Assembly: GCA_002427815.1 (NCBI GenBank)
Contig: DIZF01000032.1
Span: 1 to 64,000 of the forward strand
Source of the DNA: Ramlibacter tataouinensis
GTDB taxonomy: Bacteria > Pseudomonadota > Gammaproteobacteria > Burkholderiales > Burkholderiaceae_C
DNA: 64,000 nt
Direction: 5' to 3'
Numbering within the stretch: the first letter of the stretch is position 1; every line of letters begins with the position of its first letter. Shown piece after piece: positions 49,773 to 57,344 of the stretch. The translations under genes were made by a program, and so were the position numbers. Under the pieces are notes generated by a model that saw only the letters and a list, made by a program, of their open reading frames with translations, searched no databases and had not been told where the DNA came from.

Positions 49773-51566
49773 TCAGGCGCCGGCCAGCGGCAGCTTGAAC
49801 ACGTTCACAGACTCCACCAGCCGGTGCGCCGACTGCAGCAGCGACGCCGTGTCCACGTTCTGCGCATCGATCTGCTGCGCCGTGCGGGCCGTGCTTTCGC
49901 CGATGCGCTGCACCGATCCCAGCAGGTTGGCCGACACCGTTTTCTGCTGGTCCGACGCGTCGGAAATGCGCTTGACCTGCGCGACCAGCTGTCCGGTGAT
50001 TTCCTGGGTGCGGCGCATCTGGTCACCGGCCTTCTGCGCCTGCTCGGATCCCTGCACCACCTGCCCGATGGTCCGGTTCACCGTGCTGATGGTTTCGTTG
50101 GTCTCGAGCTGGATGTTGTTCACGAGCGTCGCGATCTGCTGCGTCGCGTTGCGCGAGCTCTCGGCGAGGCGTTGCACTTCCTCGGCCACCACAGCGAAGC
50201 CCCGGCCCGCCTCTCCGGCCACGGCGGCCTGCATGGACGCGTTCAGCGCCAGCACGTGCGTGCGTTCGGAAATGGTGTTGATCAGGTTCACGATGCCGGA
50301 AATTTCCTGCGAACGTTCGCCCAGCCGCTTGATCCGCTTTTCCGTCTCCGCGATCGTTTCGCGAATCGATTCCATGCCCTTGACGGTGCCGTTCACGGTC
50401 TCCAGCGCGGTCTCGGTGGCGTGCGTGGCCTGTTCGGCCGAAACGTTGGACTGCTCGGCCAGCGCCGAGATCCGGTTCATGGTCTGCGTGGCTTCGGTCA
50501 GCGACTCGATCATTTCGGTCACGCTGTTGCGCTCGTCTTCGGCGGTCTTGGACACCAGCGCCGCCTGCGCCTGCACCTTGCCCGAGGCCTGGGCCACCTG
50601 GGCGGCGATGGTGTTCACGCCCTGCAGCACCTTGGAAGTCTCCTCGGTCAGCGCGTTGATGGAGTCCGCCACGGTCCCCATCACATCCTCGGTCACCGGG
50701 GCGCGTACGGTCAGATCGCGCTGCGACAACTGGTTCACCGACTGCAGGATCGAGATCACCGAGTTGTTCAGGCGCAGGTTCTCTTCTTCGGCCTTCAGCT
50801 GCGCGGCGATCCGCTCATCGAGGAGCCGGTCGAAGTTCTTGCCGAGCTCGCCCAGCTCGTCGTCGGTCTGGAGCAGGGCGCGCGCCTCGTAGTCGCCAGC
50901 CGAGACCTTGTCGATCGCCTCCTGCAGTTTGCCCAGCGGCCGGTTGACGTCGCGGTACAGGAAGTAGGCGGCGGTGCCGGTGACCGCCAGCATCACGAAA
51001 GCAGCGATCATCAGCAACAGGTCGCCGGTCTTCTGCTGGGCCTCGCGCCGCATCGTATCGGTGCGGGAGGTGAGTTCGAGCAGGTCGCCCATGGCCTTCA
51101 CGGTCGCGGCGGCCATCGGCGTGGTGTACTGGCTGCGGAAGAGGGCCGCCTCATCCAGCCTTCCCTTGTCGACCATGTCGAACCAGACCGGCCGCTTTTC
51201 CTTGTACCTGGCGAAGGCTTCGACCACCCGCTTCTGTCCCTCCATCTCGGCGGGCGTCAATCCGCCGACCTCGGCGAAAGCCTTCAGGTTGTTGTCGACG
51301 ATGGCCAGCTGGCCGGGTCCGGCTTCGTTGATCAGGCGCCGGCTGGCCGGATCGGGCACCAGCAGGTACTGGGGCAGCCCGAAGCGCAGTTCCCACAACG
51401 CGTTGTCGGCGCGGGCGATCAGCGCGACCTTGCCCTGGGTCTGCCGCTGCAGGGTGTTCAGTTCGCTCATCTCCCACGCCGCCACCGCCGCGAACAGACC
51501 GGTCAACCCCAGCACCATGCCGAAGGCGATCACCAGTTTCGTTCGGATCTTCAGGTTCAGTTTCAT
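49773..51566 (-). CDS. Methyl-accepting chemotaxis protein (PilJ-like)
   Basis: 597 residues. Transmembrane helix 1 at about 10-32 (KLVIAFGMVLGLTGLFAAVAAW), periplasmic ligand region, helix 2 at about 185-205 (LLLMIAAFVMLAVTGTAAYFL), HAMP, then a long cytoplasmic signalling coiled coil with hairpin tip ISERTHVLALNASMQAAVAGEAGRGFAVVAEEV. That tip lacks the exact E. coli Tar consensus, as in PilJ. ATG 51566 is preferred over GTG 51569 because of spacing to GGAG. No CheR or CheB gene is present in the cluster. Confidence 0.9.
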   Translation of the reverse strand: MKLNLKIRTKLVIAFGMVLGLTGLFAAVAAWEMSELNTLQRQTQGKVALIARADNALWELRFGLPQYLLVPDPASRRLINEAGPGQLAIVDNNLKAFAEVGGLTPAEMEGQKRVVEAFARYKEKRPVWFDMVDKGRLDEAALFRSQYTTPMAAATVKAMGDLLELTSRTDTMRREAQQKTGDLLLMIAAFVMLAVTGTAAYFLYRDVNRPLGKLQEAIDKVSAGDYEARALLQTDDELGELGKNFDRLLDERIAAQLKAEEENLRLNNSVISILQSVNQLSQRDLTVRAPVTEDVMGTVADSINALTEETSKVLQGVNTIAAQVAQASGKVQAQAALVSKTAEDERNSVTEMIESLTEATQTMNRISALAEQSNVSAEQATHATETALETVNGTVKGMESIRETIAETEKRIKRLGERSQEISGIVNLINTISERTHVLALNASMQAAVAGEAGRGFAVVAEEVQRLAESSRNATQQIATLVNNIQLETNETISTVNRTIGQVVQGSEQAQKAGDQMRRTQEITGQLVAQVKRISDASDQQKTVSANLLGSVQRIGESTARTAQQIDAQNVDTASLLQSAHRLVESVNVFKLPLAGA

Positions 51567-51615
51567 CACCGGGCTCCAGTCATTTCATTTCTTCGATGCG
51601 GACGGTGGCGCTCCG

Positions 51616-52206
51616 CTAGGCGGCGGCGGCCGCCAGTTCTTCGCCGAGGGTGCGCAACAGCGCGCCAACCTGCAGATCCATCCAGTCCACGCCGTCGCTC
51701 CAATAGGCATCGGCAACGCAGTTCGCCAGTGCGGCGGGCACTGCGGCGTTCTCGATCCGGTCGGCAGCCGTGAATCGCAGCCTCAGCGGCAGGCCGTCGA
51801 TCACCAGGCCGGCCTTCTCGTCGCCGTGGCCGAGCACTAGGAGCATCGGTTTGACCTGGGTGTCGTGTGCCACGCCGAAAAGTTCGCCGGGATCGAACAC
51901 CGGTACCAGGGTGCCGTGCAGATTGGCCATGCCGCGGAACCAGCCGGGCGCCCTGGGCAGCCGGTACACCGGCGGCAGGTCCGTGAGTTCGTTGCCGTCC
52001 TCGTAGTGGATCATCAGCCGCAGCTCGCCGATGCGAAAACCTTCGCGCAGCAACGCCGGCCCGGCGCCGGCCGCGGCGCTGACCACGTGCACGGAGAACG
52101 CCTCCTGCCCCGGTGCCGAAAAGTCGAAGCCGCGCGACAGCGCCACGCTGGGCGCAAGCAAGGCAACAGGTGCGGCGCCGCGGTCGGAGGTCGTTCCGGA
52201 CGGCAT
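51616..52206 (-). CDS. CheW-like chemotaxis protein (PilI-like)
   Basis: 196 residues with a CheW domain: FRIGELRLMIHYEDGNELTDLPPVYRLPRAPGWFRGMANLHGTLVPVFDPGELFG and PMLLVLGHGDEKAGLVIDGLPLRLRF. It would couple the receptor to the CheA-type kinase. Placed between the PilH-like regulator and the receptor gene, in the order known from Pil-Chp clusters. The N-terminal about 50 residues are an unconserved Ala-rich extension. Confidence 0.85.
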   Translation of the reverse strand: MPSGTTSDRGAAPVALLAPSVALSRGFDFSAPGQEAFSVHVVSAAAGAGPALLREGFRIGELRLMIHYEDGNELTDLPPVYRLPRAPGWFRGMANLHGTLVPVFDPGELFGVAHDTQVKPMLLVLGHGDEKAGLVIDGLPLRLRFTAADRIENAAVPAALANCVADAYWSDGVDWMDLQVGALLRTLGEELAAAAA

Positions 52207-52216
52207 GGCCGGGGGC

Positions 52217-52573
52217 TCAGGCGTTGAGTTGCGCGAGGATCTGCTCCGCGCTGTACGGCTTGGTCACGTAGCCCTTGGCGCCCAGCATCTGGCCCCAGGC
52301 CATATCGGCCTTCTGGTTCTTGCCGGTCACGAAGATGACCGGGATGTTCTTGGTGGCGTCGTCGGCCTTGAGCTTGCGCGTGGCCGCGAACCCGTCCATC
52401 TCCGGCATGTTGACGTCCATCAGGATCAGGTCGGGTTTGTCCCGCCTGGCCCGCTCGATGCCCGAGGCACCGGAGTCGGCCAGCAGCGCCGTGTGACCTG
52501 CGCTGGTGACGATGCGCTCCAGGTTGGTGCGGTCGGCCAGGGCGTCATCGATGATCAGGACTCTGCGTAACAT
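52217..52573 (-). CDS. CheY-like response regulator (PilH-like)
   Basis: 118-residue single receiver domain: acidic pair in VLIIDDALADR, phospho-acceptor D53 in LILMDVNMPEMDGF, Thr in VIFVTGKN and Lys in GYVTKPYSAEQIL. Start ATG 52573 has AAGGAG six bases upstream; longer readings have no ribosome site. In Pil-Chp systems PilH works opposite PilG on the retraction/extension motors. Here it lies 10 bp before the PilI-like gene. Confidence 0.9.
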   Translation of the reverse strand: MLRRVLIIDDALADRTNLERIVTSAGHTALLADSGASGIERARRDKPDLILMDVNMPEMDGFAATRKLKADDATKNIPVIFVTGKNQKADMAWGQMLGAKGYVTKPYSAEQILAQLNA

Positions 52574-52628
52574 GGGGTTCTCCTTGTCGGAAGGCGGTCG
52601 AAATGCCCGATGGTGGACACGCGGCCTG

Positions 52629-53672
52629 TCACAGCGGGCGTGTGCCGGCGAAACGCCGGACCAAAGGGCCGGGGTGCGACGGCTGCGGCGCTTGCGGGGC
52701 AGCGGCATTGGCTGGCCTGGGAGCCGGCGCGGCACCGACCTGTTGCGCCAGCACCTCGCCCAGATGTTCAGGGTCGACCGGTTTGGTCAGGTAGGCGTCG
52801 CAGCCGGCCATTTTTCCGCGGATGCGGTCGAATGGCGAGCCCTTGCTGGTCAGCATGACCACCGGGACGGCTTGTGCGCCGCGCAACCGGGCCTTGATCA
52901 GGTGGCAGCCTTCGTAGCCGTCGATGTCGGGCATCAACACGTCCATCAGGACGCAGTCGAATGTGCGCTTGGCGAGGCCCTGGAGCGCGACCTCGACGCT
53001 GTCGGCATCGGTGACCGCGTAACCGCGCTGCTCGAGCAATGACCGCAGGTGGGCGCGCACGGCCAGGCTGTCGTCGACCACCAGGATCTGGGGCACATGC
53101 GCCGATCCCCCGGCGGGGCGGGCGGGCGCAGCGGCCGGCGCTGCGGCCGAAGCAGAGGAAACGGCCGTACCCGGCCCGGATTCCAGGGCGCGCGCCAACA
53201 ACATCGGAAGGATGGGCCATTGCACCGGACGGCGCACCAGCGTATGACCGGGAGCCGCCTCGGTGCCGTCGATCCAGATCACGGCCCGGTGCGCCAGCCA
53301 GGGCCGCTGCCGGGCCCACCCCAAGGCTTGCGCGTCGCGGGCATCGACCATCACCACGTCGGCTTCCTGTGCCTGCGCGTCACTGAGGATTTCGAGCCGG
53401 GGCGTGCGCCGCTGCGACACTTTCACCAGGCCTTCGAGCAGTTGCCGCTCGATGGGCTTCAGCCCCTTGACGGCCAGTCTGAGCGCCGCCACCGGCTCCG
53501 CGGTTGGCTGCGCAGTCGGCACTGCTGGGGGTTGTTGGGATGGCGTGAGATCCGGACCGAAGATCGAAGGGCGCAACAACCGGTCATCCTGGCGCCGCGC
53601 CGCGGCCTCACGCGCTACAGGACTCCAGGTATCCGAAGAATCCTCAGCCGCTTTCGATGGGTCGATGATCAT
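52629..53672 (-). CDS. Receiver-domain protein with N-terminal extension (PilG-like)
   Basis: 347 residues. The first about 170 residues are a separate region (VAALRLAVKGLKPIERQLLEGLVKVS, then a strand-rich pseudo-receiver-like part), followed by an Ala/Pro linker. The receiver is at about 195-315: QILVVDDSLAVRAHL, D244 in CVLMDVLMPDIDGYEG, MLTSKGSPF and YLTKPVDPEHL. The tail is Pro-rich. It is the first gene of the leftward chemosensory operon and most like PilG with an added N-terminal domain. ATG 53672 is the likelier start; GTG 53696 is an alternative. Confidence 0.8.
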   Translation of the reverse strand: MIIDPSKAAEDSSDTWSPVAREAAARRQDDRLLRPSIFGPDLTPSQQPPAVPTAQPTAEPVAALRLAVKGLKPIERQLLEGLVKVSQRRTPRLEILSDAQAQEADVVMVDARDAQALGWARQRPWLAHRAVIWIDGTEAAPGHTLVRRPVQWPILPMLLARALESGPGTAVSSASAAAPAAAPARPAGGSAHVPQILVVDDSLAVRAHLRSLLEQRGYAVTDADSVEVALQGLAKRTFDCVLMDVLMPDIDGYEGCHLIKARLRGAQAVPVVMLTSKGSPFDRIRGKMAGCDAYLTKPVDPEHLGEVLAQQVGAAPAPRPANAAAPQAPQPSHPGPLVRRFAGTRPL

Positions 53673-53986
53673 TGTGTGCCCGCGGTCCACTTCCACCCCG
53701 CAGTCGCCTCGGCAGCCTCCGACTCACCTTGCTCCATCGCAACCCGTACTGCCTGCTGCCGTGGACCGACTCATCAGCAGGTAAGTAAGAGTAACAACTT
53801 ATTGCATTTGATTTCTTGCGCTGGATCAAAGGGTTCCAGGCGGCCACTCACCGCAGTCGATAGACCGGGTCGGGACCGGCGCGGCCCGCAGCGGACCGCG
53901 ATCGCCCGGAGAGGATGTGGTGGCCGGAGGCCGTGGCGCCGGCAGGCGCCACGACAGCGCTCCAGCAATGATCTCGCGGCGGGCCT
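53673..53986. other. Upstream region of the chemosensory operon
   Basis: 314 bp without a gene, between the PilG-like start and the 3' end of the FAH-family gene. It contains one clearly AT-richer stretch at about 53781-53835, the only such patch for several kilobases and the likely promoter of the leftward operon. No exact -35/-10 pair could be fixed. Confidence 0.45.
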
Positions 53987-54835
53987 TCAGGCCTTGAAGG
54001 GCACCACCAGCTGCCGCTGTTCACCCAGGCCGTCGATGCCCAGTGTCACCACGTCGCCCTTCTTCAGGTAGGTGGGCGGCTTCATGCCCAGCCCCACGCC
54101 GGGCGGCGTGCCGGTGGTGATGACATCGCCTGGCAGCAGGGTCATGAACTGGCTGACATAGCTCACCAGCTTGGCGATGTCGAAGATCATGGTGCGGGTG
54201 TTGCCGTTCTGCATGCGCTGGCCGTTCACCTCCAGCCAGATCCCCAGCCGCTGCACATTCTCGATCTCGTCGGTCGTCACCAGCCAGGGGCCGATGGGGC
54301 CGAAGGTGTCGCATCCCTTGCCCTTGTCCCACTGCGGCCCGCGCTCGAGCTGGAACTCGCGCTCGCTCACGTCATTGATCACGCAGTAGCCGGCCACGTG
54401 GGCCAGCGCGTCCTTCCTGGAAACATAGCGGGCCCGGGTGCCGATCACCACGCCCAGTTCCACTTCCCAGTCGGTCTTGACCGAGCCGCGCGGCAGCATC
54501 ACCGGGTCGTTCGGCCCCTGGATGCAGCTGGTGGCCTTCATGAACACCACCGGCTCCTTCGGGATCGGCAGGCCCGATTCCGCCGCGTGGTCGGCGTAGT
54601 TCAGGCCGATCGCGATGAACTTGGGCACATGGGCCACCGGGCATCCGTAGCGCGGCGTGCCTCGCACCAGCGGCAGCTTGGCCGGGTTGGCCTTGCGGAT
54701 GCGCGCGAGGCCCACGCTTCCCAGTTGCGCAGGTCCGATGTCGGGCACGACCGCGCTCAAATCGCGCAGTCGGCCATCGAGATCGATCAGGCCCGGTTTT
54801 TCCTTGCCGGGGTTGCCATAGCGAACCAGCTTCAT
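53987..54835 (-). CDS. Fumarylacetoacetate hydrolase family protein, likely 2,4-diketo-3-deoxy-sugar-acid hydrolase
   Basis: 282 residues. FAH fold with KFIAIGLNYADHAAESG, the metal-binding acidic set in DWEVELGVVIG and VINDVSEREFQ, KGCDTFGPIGPWLVT and ITTGTPPGVGLGMKPP. With two SDRs upstream and a dehydratase-containing divergent operon, it fits the 2,4-diketo-3-deoxy-L-fuconate (or rhamnonate) hydrolase step that splits the diketo acid to pyruvate and lactate. Start ATG 54835 has AAGGAAG upstream. The exact sugar acid is inferred from context. Confidence 0.85.
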   Translation of the reverse strand: MKLVRYGNPGKEKPGLIDLDGRLRDLSAVVPDIGPAQLGSVGLARIRKANPAKLPLVRGTPRYGCPVAHVPKFIAIGLNYADHAAESGLPIPKEPVVFMKATSCIQGPNDPVMLPRGSVKTDWEVELGVVIGTRARYVSRKDALAHVAGYCVINDVSEREFQLERGPQWDKGKGCDTFGPIGPWLVTTDEIENVQRLGIWLEVNGQRMQNGNTRTMIFDIAKLVSYVSQFMTLLPGDVITTGTPPGVGLGMKPPTYLKKGDVVTLGIDGLGEQRQLVVPFKA

Positions 54836-54876
54836 TCGGTCTTCCTTTTCTTGAAAATCAGTGTTGAAGTGCGAGC

Positions 54877-55623
54877 TTAATACGTCGAACGCCCACCCGA
54901 CAGGTCGAAGACGGCGCCGGTCGAGAACGAGCACTCCTCGGTGCACAGCCAGCCCACCAGCGCGGCGATTTCCTCGGGCGTGCCGAAGCGCCCCATGGGA
55001 ATCTTGGAGAGCATGAACTGAATGTGCTGCTCGCTCATCTGGTCGAAGATCGCCGTCTTCACCGCCGCCGGTGTCACGCAGTTGACCCGGATCGGCGTGT
55101 CGGCCAGTTCCTTGCCCAGCGATTTCGTCAGTGCGATCACGGCCGCCTTGCTGGCGCTGTAGGCGCTGGCGTTCGGATTGCCGTCCTTGCCGGCAACCGA
55201 GGCGATGTTCACGATCCGGCCATAACCGGCCTCGCGCATCAGCGGCACGATTTCCCGGCAACAGTAGAACAGCCCGTGCAGATTCACGTCCACGACCTGC
55301 TGCCACGCATCCACGGGGTAGTCCCAGACCTTGGTGTTGGGCCCGGTGATGCCCGCGCTGTTGACCAAAGCGTCAACGCGCGCGCTCAGACGCCGGGTGG
55401 CGATCACCGCCTGCTGCACCGAAGGGTGCTGCGCGACGTCGACCTCCACGGCACTGGCCGCGCTGCCCAGCAGCCCTGCGGCGCGTTTCATCGCGGCGGC
55501 ATCCCGGTCCCACAGGGTGACGCTGCCGCCCGAGGCGATCAGCCGCGCCGCAATCGCGTAGCCCAGGCCGGTGGCACCCCCGGTCACAACGGCATGGCGC
55601 CCCTTGAAATCGAGCTGGTTCAT
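54877..55623 (-). CDS. SDR family oxidoreductase, sugar/sugar-acid dehydrogenase-like
   Basis: 248 residues of classical SDR: GGATGLGYAIA nucleotide motif, NSAGI, catalytic Ser in IASVAGKDGN and YSASK (YxxxK). The closing GAVFDLSGGRSTY is typical. Its start overlaps the stop of the next SDR gene as ATGA and it precedes the FAH-family gene by 41 bp. Together these are likely successive oxidation and hydrolysis steps for a deoxy-sugar acid. Confidence 0.87.
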   Translation of the reverse strand: MNQLDFKGRHAVVTGGATGLGYAIAARLIASGGSVTLWDRDAAAMKRAAGLLGSAASAVEVDVAQHPSVQQAVIATRRLSARVDALVNSAGITGPNTKVWDYPVDAWQQVVDVNLHGLFYCCREIVPLMREAGYGRIVNIASVAGKDGNPNASAYSASKAAVIALTKSLGKELADTPIRVNCVTPAAVKTAIFDQMSEQHIQFMLSKIPMGRFGTPEEIAALVGWLCTEECSFSTGAVFDLSGGRSTY

Positions 55624-56354
55624 ATCGTGATCCCTCCGTCCACCGCGTAAGCCTGGCCGGTCACGAACACCGACTCGTCGCTGGCGAGGAACACCACCAG
55701 GGGCGCGATCTCGTGGGCCTGGGCGAGCCGGCCCATGGGTTGGCGCGCGATGAACTGTTGGCGCGCGGCCTGCGGATCGGGGTTGGCGTTGATGCGGTCC
55801 TGCAGCGAAGGCGTGTCGACGGTACCGGGACACAGCGCATTGCAGCGGATCCCGTCGGCCACGAAGTCGGCCGCCACACTCTTGGTGAGACCGATCACGG
55901 CGGCCTTGCTCATGCCGTAGATGAAGCGGTTGGGCAAGCCCTTGATGCTGCCGCAGACGCTGGCCATGTTGATGATGCTGCCGTGTCCGGCCGCCAGCAT
56001 CCGGGGCAGCACCGCCTGGATGGTCCAGAACTGCGATCGAACGTTCAGGTTCAGCGCGAAGTTCCATTCCTCGTCGGTGGCCTGCAAGGCGGTGCCGCTG
56101 TGCACGAAGCCTGCGCAATTGAACAGGATGTCGACGGCCGGAAGTGTGGACACCAGTTTGCCGATGGCCGTCTTGTCCAGCACATCGAGCGGGACGGCGC
56201 GCACACCCGCCACACCGGCATAAGCGCCCAGCAGCTTGGGATTGAGATCGGTGGCCCAGACCTGGGCCCCCTCGGCGGCCATCGCGAGGGCGGTGGCGCG
56301 GCCGATGCCCTGGCCGGCGGCGGTGACGAGGGCGGTTTTTCCTTCGAGTCTCAT
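55620..56354 (-). CDS. SDR family oxidoreductase, 2-keto-3-deoxy-L-fuconate dehydrogenase-like
   Basis: 244 residues. TAAGQGIGRATALAMAAEGAQVWATDLN nucleotide-binding region, NCAGFVHSG, catalytic Ser in NMASVCGSIKGLPNRF and YGMSK (YxxxK), CPGTVDTPSLQDRI, and a C-terminus AYAVDGGITI. The sequence closely resembles proteins assigned as 2-keto-3-deoxy-L-fuconate dehydrogenase, related to human BDH2. Start ATG 56354 has GGAG upstream. It is the first gene of the leftward operon, divergent from the GntR regulator. Confidence 0.87.
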   Translation of the reverse strand: MRLEGKTALVTAAGQGIGRATALAMAAEGAQVWATDLNPKLLGAYAGVAGVRAVPLDVLDKTAIGKLVSTLPAVDILFNCAGFVHSGTALQATDEEWNFALNLNVRSQFWTIQAVLPRMLAAGHGSIINMASVCGSIKGLPNRFIYGMSKAAVIGLTKSVAADFVADGIRCNALCPGTVDTPSLQDRINANPDPQAARQQFIARQPMGRLAQAHEIAPLVVFLASDESVFVTGQAYAVDGGITI

Positions 56355-56427
56355 GGCTTCTCCACGGGTAGGCCGGTTCAATCCGGATTCAGGGTTTTGC
56401 CCGATGCCGCTGCGGGCTTTTGTCACG

Positions 56428-56457
56428 ATATTAATTGGTCTGACCGCTTGGCCAATT
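56428..56457. promoter_or_regulatory. GntR (FadR-type) operator overlapping a leftward promoter
   Basis: GGTCTGACC (56437-56445) is the typical FadR-subfamily operator core, and it is flanked by AATTGG (56433-56438) and CCAATT (56452-56457). On the minus strand a -35 TTGGCC (56450-56455) and a -10 TAATAT (56428-56433) are 16 bases apart and straddle the operator. This fits repression by the divergent GntR protein. Confidence 0.6.
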
Positions 56458-56492
56458 CTGGCTAACCCTTAAAACCCGAAGTCGTCCCGCCC

Positions 56493-57218
56493 ATGCCGCT
56501 GCAAACCGTCGAACCGCAACGCCTGTACCGGCAGATCGCCGAGCAGTTGCGCTCGCTCATTGTGGCGGGTGAATTCAGCCCCGGCAGCCGCCTGCCGGCC
56601 GAGCGCGACCTGGCCAGGCAGCTGGGCGTGAGCCGCCCCTCGGTGCGCGAAGCATTGATCGCGCTGGAGGTCGAAGGCATCATCGACGTGCGCACCGGCT
56701 CCGGCATCTATGTGAGGGCGTCCGACGCGGTCTCCAGCGCGGCCGCAGGCAAGCCACAGCAGACCGACCCCGGTGAATGGGGTCCGCTGGAACTGATGCG
56801 GGCGCGGGAGCTGGTCGAAGGTGAGGTCGCCGCCCTGGCCGCTCGCAACGCGCGACGGACGCAGATCGCGGCCATCGCCGACGCCTTGTCCCAGATGCGC
56901 GAGGAAGCCGGCGCCGGCACCATTCCACGCGCGGGCGACGAAGCGTTCCACACCGCCGTTGCGCAGGCCTGCGGCAACGAAGTGCTGCGGGACACGGTGC
57001 GGGGCTACTGGAACGCGCGCAGCGGGCCCTTGTTCGAGCGGCTCGGCGACTATTTCGAGAATCCCGCCTCATGGAGCGCCGCCCTGGTGGAACACAGCGC
57101 CGTGCTCGAAGCCATCCGCTGCCACGATCCCGCATCGGCGCGCCTGGCGATGCAGGCGCACCTGAAGAAAGCCTATTCCCGATACAGCGCGAGCTGGCGC
57201 CGCGCCAACAGTTCCTGA
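56493..57218 (+). CDS. GntR family (FadR subfamily) transcriptional regulator
   Basis: 241 residues. N-terminal winged helix (residues about 8-75: LYRQIAEQLRSLIVAGEFSPGSRLPAERDLARQLGVSRPSVREALIALEVEGII) and C-terminal FCD effector domain (LMRARELVEGEVAALAARN, DEAFHTAVAQACGN, VLEAIRCHDPASARLAMQAHL) with the metal-binding Asp and His set. Regulators of this type sense sugar acids such as hexuronates. It lies between the two divergent sugar-acid operons and probably controls both through the operator at 56437-56445. Confidence 0.9.
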   Translation: MPLQTVEPQRLYRQIAEQLRSLIVAGEFSPGSRLPAERDLARQLGVSRPSVREALIALEVEGIIDVRTGSGIYVRASDAVSSAAAGKPQQTDPGEWGPLELMRARELVEGEVAALAARNARRTQIAAIADALSQMREEAGAGTIPRAGDEAFHTAVAQACGNEVLRDTVRGYWNARSGPLFERLGDYFENPASWSAALVEHSAVLEAIRCHDPASARLAMQAHLKKAYSRYSASWRRANSS

Positions 57219-57251
57219 CCGCCCAGCATCCCATCCAACCTGGAGACACTC

Positions 57252-57344
57252 ATGACCAAACGCATCACCCTCAAACTCATGGCGGCGTGCGCGCTTCCCG
57301 CGACGGCGGCCCTTCCCTTCGGCATTCTGTTTCCATCCCAATGA
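57252..57344 (+). pseudogene. 30-codon frame resembling a signal-peptide start (truncated gene or leader peptide)
   Basis: ATG 57252 with CTGGAG about six bases upstream opens a 30-codon frame: MTKRITLKLMAACALP then ATAALPFG and six further residues, ending at TGA 57344, which overlaps the dehydratase ATG (ATGA). The product looks like a Sec signal peptide, as at the start of a Bug or TRAP binding protein, with the mature protein absent. A deletion fused to the next gene is the simplest explanation; a translational-coupling leader is the other. Confidence 0.5.

Noticed and set aside
46874..49798. A 974-codon plus-strand open frame opposite the CheA-type kinase
   Set aside because: Same pattern of antisense artefact; low-complexity composition and no family features.
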